From Streptomyces armeniacus (GTDB taxonomy: Bacteria; Actinomycetota; Actinomycetes; Streptomycetales; Streptomycetaceae): a stretch of DNA of 64,000 nucleotides. Below are positions 6,588 to 15,768 of this stretch, piece after piece. Below the pieces are notes generated by a model that was not told the origin of the DNA, ran no database searches, and worked only from the letters and a program-made list of their open reading frames with translations. The stretch spans positions 372,001 through 436,000 of the forward strand of contig NZ_CP031320.1 of assembly GCF_003355155.1 (NCBI RefSeq), written 5' to 3'. The position numbers and the translations under genes were made by a program. The number at the start of each line of letters is the position of its first letter. Positions within the stretch are counted from its first letter, which is position 1.

Positions 6588-7991
6588 TCAGGGGGCGGCG
6601 CTCCAGTGTGCCGCGAGGTCTCCCCAGAGGTACGCGGCGGCTTCCGCGCCCTTCATCAGCAGGTCCAGCTCGACCTTCTCGTCCGGTGCGTGCCAGCCGT
6701 CCGACGGTACGGAGATGCCCAGGAACAGCACCGGAACACCCAGCACGTCCCGCAGATCCGCGGCCGGGCCCGAACCACCCTCCCGAGTGAAGCGGACCGG
6801 CTTCCCGAACGCACGGGCCATCGACCGTACGACCGACTGCAGCGCCGGGTGGTCGAGCGGGGTGAGGCACGGCCGGGTGGCGCCCGTGAACGTGATCTCG
6901 TGCCGTACGCCGGGCGGCAGCGCGCCCGCCACCCACTTCCGTACGAGCTGCTCGATCCGCTCCGGCCGCTGGCCCGCGACCGTACGGAAGGACAGCTTCA
7001 GCTCGGCGTGCGCGGGGACCACCGTCTTGCCGCCGGGCCCCTGGTAGCCGCCGGCGATGCCGTTGACCTCGGCGGTGGGGCGGGCCCAGATCCGCTCCAG
7101 GGTGGTGTACCCGGCCTCGCCGAGTGGGGCGTACGAGTGGGCGCCGCGCAGCCAGGTGTCCTCGTCGAACGGGAGCTCGGCGAAGAGTGCGCGGTCGCGC
7201 GCGGTGAGCTCCTCCACGCCGTCGTAGAAGCCGGGGACGGCGACCCGGCGGTTGGCGTCGTGCAGCCCGGCGGCGAGCCGGGCGGCCTCGGTGGCGGGAT
7301 TGGGCACGGCGCCGCCGAAGGAACCGGAGTGGATGTCCTGGTCGGGCCCGCGCAGTTCGATCTGGCACTCGACGAGGCCGCGCATGCCGGTGCAGACGGT
7401 CGGGGTGTCCGCGGACCACATGCCGGTGTCGGAGACGATCGTCACATCGCAGCGGAGCCGCTCCGCGTGTGTCTCGACCAGCTCCCGGAAGTGTTCCGAA
7501 CCGGCCTCCTCCTCGCCTTCCACAAGCAGCTTCAGATGCACCGCGGGGGCGGTGCGCCCGGTGGCGGCGAGGTGCGCGCGGACGCCCAGGGTGTGGAAGA
7601 GGACCTGGCCCTTGTCGTCGGCGGCGCCGCGTCCGTACAGCCGGCCGTCGCGCCGCACGGGCTCGAACGGCTCGCTGTGCCAGCCGTCCTCGCGGGCGGC
7701 GGGCTGCACGTCGTGGTGCCCGTACACGAGGACGGTGGGGGCCTCCGGGTCGTCGGACGGCCACTCCGCGTAGACCGCCGGGTGGCCCGGGGTGTCCCAA
7801 ACCTCCACGTCCGTGAAGCCGGTCTCCGTCAGTTTCGCGGCCAGCCAGGCGGCGCTGCGGCGGACGTCGCCCGCCCGCGCCGGGTCGACGGAGACGGAGG
7901 GGATGCGCAGCCAGTCCGCGAGGTCGTCGAGGAAGGTGTCACGCGCGCCGTCGACGAAGCCGCGGACGGCGCTGTCCGGGGGGCTGCTCAT
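6588..7991 (-). CDS. M20-family zinc dipeptidase
   Basis: This 467-residue cytoplasmic metallopeptidase belongs to the M20 (DapE/ArgE/CPG2-like) family. Metal-ligand motifs are visible: YGHHDVQPA near 90-98, RGAADDKGQ near 121-129, VEGEEEAGSE near 155-164, SDTGMW near 190 and a C-terminal WHAPDE histidine near 440. The dimerisation lid is present. It is of the dipeptidase type (acts on dipeptides with broad specificity); the exact substrate cannot be told. ATG at 7991 lies 10 bases after the adnB stop, so it is likely cotranscribed with adnAB. Confidence 0.9.
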   Translation of the reverse strand: MSSPPDSAVRGFVDGARDTFLDDLADWLRIPSVSVDPARAGDVRRSAAWLAAKLTETGFTDVEVWDTPGHPAVYAEWPSDDPEAPTVLVYGHHDVQPAAREDGWHSEPFEPVRRDGRLYGRGAADDKGQVLFHTLGVRAHLAATGRTAPAVHLKLLVEGEEEAGSEHFRELVETHAERLRCDVTIVSDTGMWSADTPTVCTGMRGLVECQIELRGPDQDIHSGSFGGAVPNPATEAARLAAGLHDANRRVAVPGFYDGVEELTARDRALFAELPFDEDTWLRGAHSYAPLGEAGYTTLERIWARPTAEVNGIAGGYQGPGGKTVVPAHAELKLSFRTVAGQRPERIEQLVRKWVAGALPPGVRHEITFTGATRPCLTPLDHPALQSVVRSMARAFGKPVRFTREGGSGPAADLRDVLGVPVLFLGISVPSDGWHAPDEKVELDLLMKGAEAAAYLWGDLAAHWSAAP

Positions 7992-8001
7992 GGGCCAGAG
8001 C

Positions 8002-11000
8002 CTAACCGTCCGGTGGAGCGGGCCCGGCATCCGGCCGCTCCCCTGGGGCGGGGCCGGGCTCGGGGAACAGGTCCGGTTCGGGTTCCGCTTCCGGGTCCGG
8101 ATCAGGTTCCGGTTCGGGGTCCGGTCCGGGGTCCCAGCCCGGGTCCAGTTCCGGGTCCGCCTTCGGCGGGTCCCGCAGCAGCCGCTCCAGCTCGGTCCGC
8201 CCAGGCAGCGACGCCGGACGGACCAGCTCACCGCTGCGTACGTACAGGAACGCGGCGCCGACCGCCTCCAGCGGGACGCCCTGCTGCTCGGCCCAGGCGA
8301 GGCGGTAGACGGCGAGCTGGAGCGGATCGGCGCTCCGGCCGCGGCCCGTCTTCCAGTCGACGATCTCGTACGTCGCCTCCGCACCGTCCGCAGCGGCCGT
8401 ACCGTCGCGGTAGACCGCGTCGATGCGGCCGCGGACCGTACGGCCGCCCAGCGCGAGCTGGAACGGGACCTCCACGCGGTACGGCGTGCGGTGCGCGTAC
8501 TCGGTGCGCTCGAACGCCGCCTTCAGCTCCGCCAGATCGCGCTCGTCCTCGATCTCCGCCGCCGCGTCCCCGAGGGCGCCGTCCGCGCCCGGCAGTTCGT
8601 CCGGGCCGAGCATCGGCAGGGTCAGCTCCTCGAACCGCGACTCGACCCAGGCGTGGAAGCGCGTGCCGCGCCGCGCGGCGGCGGGCTGCGGCGGGCGCGG
8701 CATGGGGCGGGCCAGTTCGCGCGCGAAGCCGTCCGGGTCGGCGGCCACCCACAGCAGCTGCGAGGCGGACAGCGACGCGGGCAGCGGCACGTCGTGCACG
8801 GTGGCGCGGGACCGGCGCAGCTCGGCCGCGAGCGCGTCGAGGTCGCGGTCCCAGGACCCCGTGAGCCGCGCCTCCTCGGGTGTGAGCTCGGGCGAGCGTA
8901 CGGCGGCGGGCTCCGGCGCGCGTACGGGCGCGGGCTCCGGCGCGGGCACGGCACCCGCCTGCGCCTCCTCCCCCGAGCCCGAGTCCGCGTCCGCGTCCGG
9001 ATCCAGCCCCTCCAGCCGCGCCAGCACCCGCCCCGCCGCCTCACGCCGCCGCAAGAGCGCGGCGGGGTCCAGCGGCATCGGCCAGGCGCGCTCCTCTGCG
9101 GGCTCGTCCAGCGCCGGGTTCGTGGCGCTCTCCGCGGGCTGCTCCGCCCACACCTCCACCTCGCCGTGCGCCGGGTCCTCCTCGCAGTGCGCGCGCAGCG
9201 CCTCCAGGAAGCCGGACGGCCCGCGCGGCTTCTTCTGGCTGGGCCCCCACCAGTGCCCCGACCCGAGCAGCAGCGAACGGGCGCGCGTGAACGCGACGTA
9301 GCCGAGCCGCAGTTCCTCGGTGGCCTGGTGTGCGCGCAGCTCGGTGTCGTAGTCCTTGCGCGCCTTCGCCGTCCACTCCTCGATCCGGGGCAGCGTGCCG
9401 GCGTCGCCGCGCAGCGGGTGCGGGAGGACGCCGGGGCGGGTGAGCCAGGAGTCGCGGGACTGCTCGCTGGGGAAGTGCCCGGACACCAGTCCCGGGGTGG
9501 CCACGACGTCCCACTCCAGCCCTTTCGCCTTGTGGGCGGTGAGCACCTTCACCGTGTTCTCGCCGCCGGGCAGCGAACCGTCGAGGCCCTTCTCGTACTG
9601 CGCCGCCGTCCGCAGGAAGCCGAGGAACGCGAGCAGCGTCGCCTCCCCGTCCAGTCCCGCGAATCCGGCGGCGATGTCCAGGAACGCGCTCAGCGTCTCC
9701 CGGCGGCGCGCGGCCAGCGCGTGCGGTGACGCGGACAGCTCCACCTCCAGCCCGGTGACGGCGAGCACCCTGTGCAGCACGTCCATCAGCGGGTCGGCGA
9801 GGGAGCGCCGCAACTCCCGTATCTCCGCCGCGAAACGGGCGAACCGGACGCGTGCCTCCGCCGAGAACGGCAGCTCGTCGCCGTATCCGTCACGGCCCTC
9901 CCCGGCCAGGAACGTGTCCAGCGCGTCCGCCAGCGAGATCACCTCGGTGGGGTCGACGCCCTCGACCGCCGCCGCGAGCCGCCGTTCGCGGTCCTGCTCC
10001 CCCTCGTCGGGGCGGCGTACGAGCAGCCGCGCGCGCCGCCCGAGCAGCGCCAGGTCGCGGGGGCCGATGCGCCAGCGGGGGCCGGTCAGCAGGCGTACGA
10101 GGGGGGCGTTCGCGGTCGGGTCCTGCAGCACCTCGCACATCGCGACGAGGTCGGCGACCTCCGGGAGGTGCATGAGCCCGGACAGCCCGACCACCTCCAC
10201 GGGCACCTCGCGGGCCACCAGCGCGCCCTGGATCGCGGCGAAGTCGCCGCCCGTACGGCACAGGACGGCGATCTCGCCGGGCGGCGTGCCCGTACGGACG
10301 AGGTGGGCGACCGAGTCGGCGAGCCAGTCCAGCTCCTCGGCGTGCGTCGGCAGCAGCGCGCAGCGGACCCGCCCGGCGTGCTCGGCGCCGGGCGCCGGGC
10401 GCAGCGCCTGGACGCCCTCGTGGCGGGCGCGGAGCGGGGCGGCGAGGCCGTTGGCGAGGCGGAGCAGCCGGCCGCCGCTGCGCCGGTTCTCGCTCAGCGC
10501 GAGGCGGGGGGCGGGGCGGCCGTCGGCGTGCGGGAAGTGGCCGGGGAAGTGGTCGAGGTTGGCGACGGAGGCGCCGCGCCAGCCGTAGATCGCCTGGCAC
10601 GGGTCGCCGACGGCGGTCACGGCGTGCCCGGTGCGGTTGCCGAAGAGGCCCGCCAGGAGGACGCGCTGGGCGACGGACGTGTCCTGGTACTCGTCCAGCA
10701 GCACCACCCCGAACTCCGCCCGCAGCGCCTGTCCCACCTCCGGCACGTCGCGGGCGAGCGTGGCGGACAGCTCGATCTGGTCGCCGAAGTCCAGCCGGTC
10801 GCGCTCCCGTTTGCGGGCGCGGTACTCCTCGACCAGGCCGAGAAGTTCGGTGCGGCCGAGCGCCGCCTGGGGGATCTTGCGCAGGTCGCTGTTGGTCAGC
10901 TCGGCGTCGTCCAGCGCGGCGAGCAGCTCGCGGTCGTACGCGCGCAGGCGGCCCGTCGGCACGAGGTGTTCGGACAGCTCGGCGTCGAGCGCGAGGAGGT

Positions 11001-11505
11001 CGCGTACGTGCGTGCTGAGCGCGTTCCGCAGCCCCTCGAACGGGCCGCTCGCCGCGGCCAGCACGCTCGCCGCGAGCTGGAACCGGGTGGCGTCGGCGAG
11101 CAGCCGGGCGCCGGGTTCGAGGCCGAGCCGCAGCCCGTGCTCCTTGAGGAGGCGGCCGGCGAAGGCGTGGTACGTGAGGATCTGCGGCTCGCCGGGCGCG
11201 TGGTCGGGGTCGGCCGGGTCGGGGTCGGTGACCCCCGCCCGTACGAGTGCCGACCGCACGCGCTCGGCGAGCTCGGCGGCGGCCTTGTTGGTGAAGGTCA
11301 GGCCCAGCACGCGGTCCGCGGCGACCTGTCCGGTGCCGACCAGCCAGACGACGCGGGCGGCCATCACGGTCGTCTTGCCCGACCCGGCGCCCGCGACGAT
11401 GACCTGCGGTGCGAGGGGTGCGGTGATGCAGGCCGTCTGCTCAGGGGTGAACGGGATGCCAAGGAGTTCCTTGAGCTGTTCGGGGTCGCTGAGCTGTACG
11501 GGCAC
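8002..11505 (-). CDS. adnB: AdnB subunit of the AdnAB helicase-nuclease
   Basis: This protein of about 1167 residues is the second motor-nuclease subunit of AdnAB, the actinobacterial machine that resects double-strand breaks (functional analogue of RecBCD/AddAB). It has a UvrD-type motor with Walker A VAGAGSGKTT near residues 37-46 and DEYQD in the middle. The C-terminal RecB-like nuclease has the DWKTG signature followed by QLAVYRL. The tail after the nuclease is a Pro/Asp/Glu repeat of about 50 residues, probably disordered. I chose GTG at 11505 because a damage-type promoter (separate entry) places the RNA start on this codon. A TTG at 11535 and a GTG at 11529 are also in frame. The gap to adnA is 149 bases. 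Confidence 0.92.
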   Translation of the reverse strand: MPVQLSDPEQLKELLGIPFTPEQTACITAPLAPQVIVAGAGSGKTTVMAARVVWLVGTGQVAADRVLGLTFTNKAAAELAERVRSALVRAGVTDPDPADPDHAPGEPQILTYHAFAGRLLKEHGLRLGLEPGARLLADATRFQLAASVLAAASGPFEGLRNALSTHVRDLLALDAELSEHLVPTGRLRAYDRELLAALDDAELTNSDLRKIPQAALGRTELLGLVEEYRARKRERDRLDFGDQIELSATLARDVPEVGQALRAEFGVVLLDEYQDTSVAQRVLLAGLFGNRTGHAVTAVGDPCQAIYGWRGASVANLDHFPGHFPHADGRPAPRLALSENRRSGGRLLRLANGLAAPLRARHEGVQALRPAPGAEHAGRVRCALLPTHAEELDWLADSVAHLVRTGTPPGEIAVLCRTGGDFAAIQGALVAREVPVEVVGLSGLMHLPEVADLVAMCEVLQDPTANAPLVRLLTGPRWRIGPRDLALLGRRARLLVRRPDEGEQDRERRLAAAVEGVDPTEVISLADALDTFLAGEGRDGYGDELPFSAEARVRFARFAAEIRELRRSLADPLMDVLHRVLAVTGLEVELSASPHALAARRRETLSAFLDIAAGFAGLDGEATLLAFLGFLRTAAQYEKGLDGSLPGGENTVKVLTAHKAKGLEWDVVATPGLVSGHFPSEQSRDSWLTRPGVLPHPLRGDAGTLPRIEEWTAKARKDYDTELRAHQATEELRLGYVAFTRARSLLLGSGHWWGPSQKKPRGPSGFLEALRAHCEEDPAHGEVEVWAEQPAESATNPALDEPAEERAWPMPLDPAALLRRREAAGRVLARLEGLDPDADADSGSGEEAQAGAVPAPEPAPVRAPEPAAVRSPELTPEEARLTGSWDRDLDALAAELRRSRATVHDVPLPASLSASQLLWVAADPDGFARELARPMPRPPQPAAARRGTRFHAWVESRFEELTLPMLGPDELPGADGALGDAAAEIEDERDLAELKAAFERTEYAHRTPYRVEVPFQLALGGRTVRGRIDAVYRDGTAAADGAEATYEIVDWKTGRGRSADPLQLAVYRLAWAEQQGVPLEAVGAAFLYVRSGELVRPASLPGRTELERLLRDPPKADPELDPGWDPGPDPEPEPDPDPEAEPEPDLFPEPGPAPGERPDAGPAPPDG

Positions 11506-11512
11506 ACACGAG

Positions 11513-11535
11513 ACGCTAGCGGTCGGCACCGACAA
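11513..11535 (-). promoter_or_regulatory. PafBC/RecA-NDp-type DNA-damage promoter of adnB
   Basis: On the minus strand TTGTCGGTG (11535-11527), eight bases, then TAGCGT (11518-11513) match the LexA-independent damage promoter consensus tTGTCRgtg-N8-TAnnnT known in mycobacteria and streptomycetes. The expected RNA start seven bases past the -10 falls on the GTG at 11505, giving a leaderless message. Confidence 0.75.
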
Positions 11536-11654
11536 GGGGCGCGGGAGTGGCGTTTCCAGGTGATTCGCCCGGATTCCGTACGGGGTTCACGGGGCGGGGA
11601 GTTGAGCCCCGCGCGCCCCCGCTCGCGCCCCGCCCGCCCGGCGGCGTACGGCGC

Positions 11655-14600
11655 TCACTCGATGATCTGGCGGCCCTCCGGCTGCGCCGAGCAGGCGCCG
11701 CGGAAGGTGCAGAAGGTGCAGTGCGCGCCGGTGGTCGGGACGAACCGTTCGTCCAGGACGCGTCCCGCCGCCGTCGCGAGCAGCTCGCCGATCCGGTCGC
11801 CGTCCGGGGGTACCTCCCGGGCCGAAGGCCCAGGCGGGGGCACCTCCCGGGCCGAAGGCCCAGGGGGAGGTTCCTGCCGCTGGACGGCGGGCAGTTCGTC
11901 GCCGCCCTCCCGGCGGGGGGCGCCGAGCCGCAGGTGGACGAGTTCGGCGCCGCCCGGCTCCGGGCGGCGGTCGCCGAACAGCCCGTCCGCGGCGCCCTCG
12001 CGTACGGCCAGCTGGTAGACGGCCAGTTGCGGATGGTGCTCGATCTCGGCGGCGCTGGGCTTGGCCTTGCCGGTCTTGAAGTCCACGACGTACGCCCGCC
12101 CCTGGGCGTCGCTCTCCACCCGGTCCATGCTGCCGCGGATGCGGACGGCGAACTCGCCCGCCTCCAGCGTCACGTCGAAGCCGTGCTCGCTGCCGACCGT
12201 ACGGCGGCCCTCACCGCGCTCCATGACGTGCCAGCGCAGGAAGCGTTCCAGCGCGGCACGCGCGCTCTCCTTCTCCTGCCGGGACTTCCACGGCGCGTCG
12301 AACGCCAGCCCGTCCCAGACGGAGTCGAGCCGTTCCATCAGGACGGCCAGATCGGCGGGCGTGCCTCCGGAGGCGACCTCGTCGGCGAGCACGTGCACGA
12401 CGTTGCCGAAGCCCTGCGCCGCGCTGGCGGGCGCGTCCGCCTTCACCTCGCGGCCCAGGAACCACTGGAGGGAGCAGGTCTGGGCGAGCTGTTCCAGCGC
12501 GCTCCCGGAGAGCGCCACCGGCTGCTCGCGGTCGCGCAGCGGCACCTCCGAGCGCGTCGGCTCGTACAGGCCCCACCAGCGCTGCGGATGCGCCGCCGGT
12601 ACGAGCGCGTGCCCCTCGTCGTCGCGCAGCGCGGCCAGCCGCGCCAGCCGCTCCGCCGCCGCCTCGCGCAGCGCGGCGGACGCCGCGGGGTCGACGGTCG
12701 TGGCACGCAACTCGGCGACGAGCGCCGCCACGGACAGCGGGCGGCGCGGCCGGCTGGTGACGGCGCGCGGCTCCACGCCCAGCTCGGTCAGGAAACGCGA
12801 CGGCTGGTCGCCGTCGTCCGCCTGCGCCCGTACGGCGGTGACGACCAGCCGCTCCCTGGCACGGGTCGCCGCGACGTAGAACAGCCGCCGCTCCTCCGCG
12901 AGCAGCGCCGCCGGGGTGAGCGGCTCGGCCAGCCCGTCCCGGCCGATGCGGTCGGCCTCCAGCAGCGAGCCGCGGCGCCGCAGGTCCGGCCACAGGCCCT
13001 CCTGTACGCCGGCGACGACGACGAACCGCCACTCCAGGCCCTTGGCGCGGTGCGCGGTCATCAGCCGTACGGCGTCGGGGCGTACGGCGCGTGCGGCGAG
13101 CGTGTCGGCGGCGATGTCCTGGGCGTCGATCTCCTCCAGGAAGTTGAGCGCGCCCCGGCCGCCGGTGCGCGCCTCCGCACGGGACGCGGCGGCGAACAGG
13201 GCGCACACGGCGTCCAGGTCGCGGTCCGCGTTGCGCCCCGCCGCGCCGCCACGCAGCGCCGCCCGCTCCAGCCGCTGCGGCCAGGGCGTACCGTCCCAGA
13301 TCCGCCACAGCGCCTCCTCGGCGGTGCCGCCCGCGGCGAGCAGGTCGCGCGCCTCGCGCAGCAGCAGCCCGAGGCGCTGCGCGCCGCGCGCGTACGCCGG
13401 GTCGTGCGCGACGAGGCGCTCCGGTTCGGCGAGCGCCTCGGCCAGCAGCGTGTCGGACGGGCGCGGCACGGCGTGGCCCGCGGCCCGCTCCTCGTCGCGC
13501 AGCGCGCGGCCGAGGCGCCGCAGGTCGGCGGCGTCCATGCCACCGAGCGGTGAGGTGAGGAGGGTGAGGGCCGTCTCGGTGTCGAGGGGACCGGCGGCAG
13601 GCTGGTCACCGTCACCGTCACCGTCCGCGGCCTGAACCGTCTCCCCTTGCGCCGTCTCCCCCTGTGCCGCCGACGCCGCACGCGCCGCCGTACGGAGCGC
13701 CGTGAGCAGCGGGGCGACGGCCGGTTCGTGGCGCAGCGGGAGGTCGTCGCCGTCGATCGCGAGCGGCACGCCCGCCGTGGTCAGGGCGCGCCGTACGGAC
13801 GGTATGGAGCGGCCGCCCGCCCGCACGAGCACCGCCATCTCACGCCACGGCACCCGCTCCTCCAGGTGCGCGCGGCGCAGCAGGTCGGCGATCGTGTCCA
13901 GCTCCGCGCCCGCCGTCGGGCAGGTCACGGCGTCGACCCGGCCGCCCTCGTGCACCGGCCTGAGCGCGCGGTGGGCGCGTACGGCGTCGGCGGGGAGCCG
14001 GGTCAGCGGCATCCGGCGGGTGATCTCGCGGGTGGCCTTGAGCAGTTCCTCGCCTGAGCGCCGGTTGGTCTCCAGCACCTCGACGGGTGCCGGCCGCCCG
14101 TCGGGGCGGCGGAAGCTCGTACGGAAGTCGAGGATGCCGTTGATGTCGGCGCCGCGGAACGCGTAGATCGACTGGTCCGGGTCGCCGAACGCCGTCAGCG
14201 TCCGCCCGTCCCCCGCGAGCGCGCGGAGCAGCCGTACCTGGGACGGGTCGGTGTCCTGGTACTCGTCGACGTACACCGCGTCGTACGCGCCGCGCAGCTC
14301 CCGCGCGACGTCCTCGCGGGCGGCGAGGAGGACCGCGCGGTGGACGAGTTCGGCGTAGTCGAGGACGCCCTGCGCGTCCAGCACGTCCAGGTACTCGGCC
14401 AGGAAGTCCGCCGCCGCCACCCAGTCGGGCCGGCCCGTACGGCGGGCGAACGCGCCCAGCGCGTCCGGGCCCAGGCCCAGTTCGCGGCTGCGGGCGAGCA
14501 CCGCGCGCACCTCGTCGGCGAAGCCGCGGGTGGTCAGGCAGGCGCGCAGCTCGTCCGGCCAGGCGACGCGGGCGCGGTCGCCGGCCTCCAGCTCCAGCTG

Positions 14601-15053
14601 CCCGGCGAGCAGTTCGCGGATGTAGAGGTCCTGCTCGGGTCCCGACAGCAGCCGCAGCGGCTCCGCGAACAGGTCGGCGTCCTGGTGCGCCCGTACGAGC
14701 GCGTAGCAGTACGAGTGGAACGTCGTCGCCTGCGGCGCGCCCGGGGCGCCGACGCGGGCGGCCATGCGGTCCCGCAGCTCGACCGCCGCCTTGCGGCTGA
14801 AGGTGAGCACCAGGATGCGCTCCGGGTCGCCGCCGCGCCGCACGCGCTCGGCGACGGCCTCCACGAGCGTGGTGGTCTTGCCCGTCCCCGGCCCGGCGAG
14901 GACGAGCAGCGGGCCCTCCCGGTGGTCAACCACCGCACGCTGGCGTGCGTCCAAGGCAGGGAGATCCACGGGCTCCGGAGGCGTACGCACCAGGCGGTAC
15001 GCGCCGGCCCGTGGCGCGGGCCGGTGCGTCGTGGACGGGATGGAGGAGCTCAC
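11655..15053 (-). CDS. adnA: AdnA subunit of the AdnAB helicase-nuclease
   Basis: This 1132-residue helicase-nuclease has Walker A LAGPGTGKTT at 52-61, DEYQD near 270, GDPDQSIY near 293 and AHRAKGLEW in the second half. The C-terminal nuclease domain has DFKTG near 994. Cysteines near 858 and at 1112, 1115 and 1121 fit an iron-sulfur staple as in AddB-type nucleases. Residues of about 1061-1080 are a duplicated 10-residue unit (PPGPSAREVP twice) encoded by an inserted repeat (separate entry). GTG at 15053 is the start. It heads the adnA-adnB-peptidase-nudC run. Confidence 0.92.
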   Translation of the reverse strand: MSSSIPSTTHRPAPRAGAYRLVRTPPEPVDLPALDARQRAVVDHREGPLLVLAGPGTGKTTTLVEAVAERVRRGGDPERILVLTFSRKAAVELRDRMAARVGAPGAPQATTFHSYCYALVRAHQDADLFAEPLRLLSGPEQDLYIRELLAGQLELEAGDRARVAWPDELRACLTTRGFADEVRAVLARSRELGLGPDALGAFARRTGRPDWVAAADFLAEYLDVLDAQGVLDYAELVHRAVLLAAREDVARELRGAYDAVYVDEYQDTDPSQVRLLRALAGDGRTLTAFGDPDQSIYAFRGADINGILDFRTSFRRPDGRPAPVEVLETNRRSGEELLKATREITRRMPLTRLPADAVRAHRALRPVHEGGRVDAVTCPTAGAELDTIADLLRRAHLEERVPWREMAVLVRAGGRSIPSVRRALTTAGVPLAIDGDDLPLRHEPAVAPLLTALRTAARAASAAQGETAQGETVQAADGDGDGDQPAAGPLDTETALTLLTSPLGGMDAADLRRLGRALRDEERAAGHAVPRPSDTLLAEALAEPERLVAHDPAYARGAQRLGLLLREARDLLAAGGTAEEALWRIWDGTPWPQRLERAALRGGAAGRNADRDLDAVCALFAAASRAEARTGGRGALNFLEEIDAQDIAADTLAARAVRPDAVRLMTAHRAKGLEWRFVVVAGVQEGLWPDLRRRGSLLEADRIGRDGLAEPLTPAALLAEERRLFYVAATRARERLVVTAVRAQADDGDQPSRFLTELGVEPRAVTSRPRRPLSVAALVAELRATTVDPAASAALREAAAERLARLAALRDDEGHALVPAAHPQRWWGLYEPTRSEVPLRDREQPVALSGSALEQLAQTCSLQWFLGREVKADAPASAAQGFGNVVHVLADEVASGGTPADLAVLMERLDSVWDGLAFDAPWKSRQEKESARAALERFLRWHVMERGEGRRTVGSEHGFDVTLEAGEFAVRIRGSMDRVESDAQGRAYVVDFKTGKAKPSAAEIEHHPQLAVYQLAVREGAADGLFGDRRPEPGGAELVHLRLGAPRREGGDELPAVQRQEPPPGPSAREVPPPGPSAREVPPDGDRIGELLATAAGRVLDERFVPTTGAHCTFCTFRGACSAQPEGRQIIE
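11811..11870. repeat. two 30-bp direct repeats inside adnA
   Basis: The units 11811-11840 and 11841-11870 are nearly identical. Each contains the palindromic core GGGCCGAAGGCCC. Cores of this kind are frequent in Streptomyces intergenic DNA. Here they are in frame and add a Pro-rich 20-residue insert to AdnA between its nuclease Asp-Lys motif and its iron-sulfur cysteines. Confidence 0.85.
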
Positions 15054-15232
15054 GTGGGTCGCCTAGGGGAGGGTCTGTGCTGCGTGGTGCAGACGCTACG
15101 CCAGCGTGCGCACGAGTCGCAGCGCGTTCCCCGGGTCCCCCGCGTGACGCGTGTCCCCCGTACGGGCGGCGCGCTGGCTGCGTCCGTGCGTCATGACGGA
15201 AGCTGGTATCTGTGAGCAGGCCAAACCGGCGG
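15054..15232 (-). promoter_or_regulatory. adnA upstream region
   Basis: A TAGCGT hexamer on the minus strand, about 40 bases ahead of the adnA start (plus-strand ACGCTA at 15093-15098), is a candidate -10. The upstream 9-mer matches the damage-promoter consensus only weakly, so class and strength are unknown. Confidence 0.3.
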
Positions 15233-15643
15233 TCAGTGGTGCGCGCCGTCCCACCGGGCCCGGCGTATGTCGAGCCGCGGGAGGTGGCCCTCCGTCGTGC
15301 GCCCGGCACCGCGGAGCGGTGTGCCCTCCGCGCGGTACCGCTCCATGGCCTCCAGTTCGTGGCCGGGCAGCAGCACGCCGTCGGCGCGCACGATCCGCCA
15401 CCAGGGCACCGCGCCGCCGTACAGCGCCAGCACCCGGCCCACCTGGCGCGGGCCGCCGGTGCCGCGCCGGTCGCGCTCCTCGTCCTCGTCTCTGAGCCAC
15501 TCGGCGACGTCGCCGTACGTCAGCACGCGGCCCGGCGGGACCTGTTCGGCGACGTCCAGGACCCGTTCCGCGTACTCGGGCAGTTCCGGCGGTTCCGGCA
15601 GTTCCGGCAGCCCGGCCGGCTCCGGCGGCTCGCTTGCTCGCAT
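15233..15643 (-). CDS. alkyltransferase-like (ATL) / MGMT-family DNA repair protein
   Basis: This 136-residue protein shows the DNA-binding half of O6-alkylguanine methyltransferase: VPPGRVLTYGDVAEW near 36-50 and RQVGRVLAL near 66-74. The active-site PCHR is replaced by PWWR at 80-83, so the acceptor cysteine is missing. ATL proteins bind O6-alkylguanine without repairing it and hand the lesion to nucleotide excision repair. The ATG at 15643 is used; an ATG at 15652 adds three residues. The N-terminal 25 residues are a Pro/Glu repeat. It lies next to adnA, as in mycobacteria. Confidence 0.87.
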   Translation of the reverse strand: MRASEPPEPAGLPELPEPPELPEYAERVLDVAEQVPPGRVLTYGDVAEWLRDEDEERDRRGTGGPRQVGRVLALYGGAVPWWRIVRADGVLLPGHELEAMERYRAEGTPLRGAGRTTEGHLPRLDIRRARWDGAHH

Positions 15644-15768
15644 GGCGGACATGGTGCCGTACGGCACCGACAGCGCCGGCGCGGTGTTAGGAATCTCGCG
15701 CCGCCGGAATGCGCCCTCTTGCCCCCTCTGGCCGCACGGGCGTGCCACCATCTTCCCGGCGGTGACGA

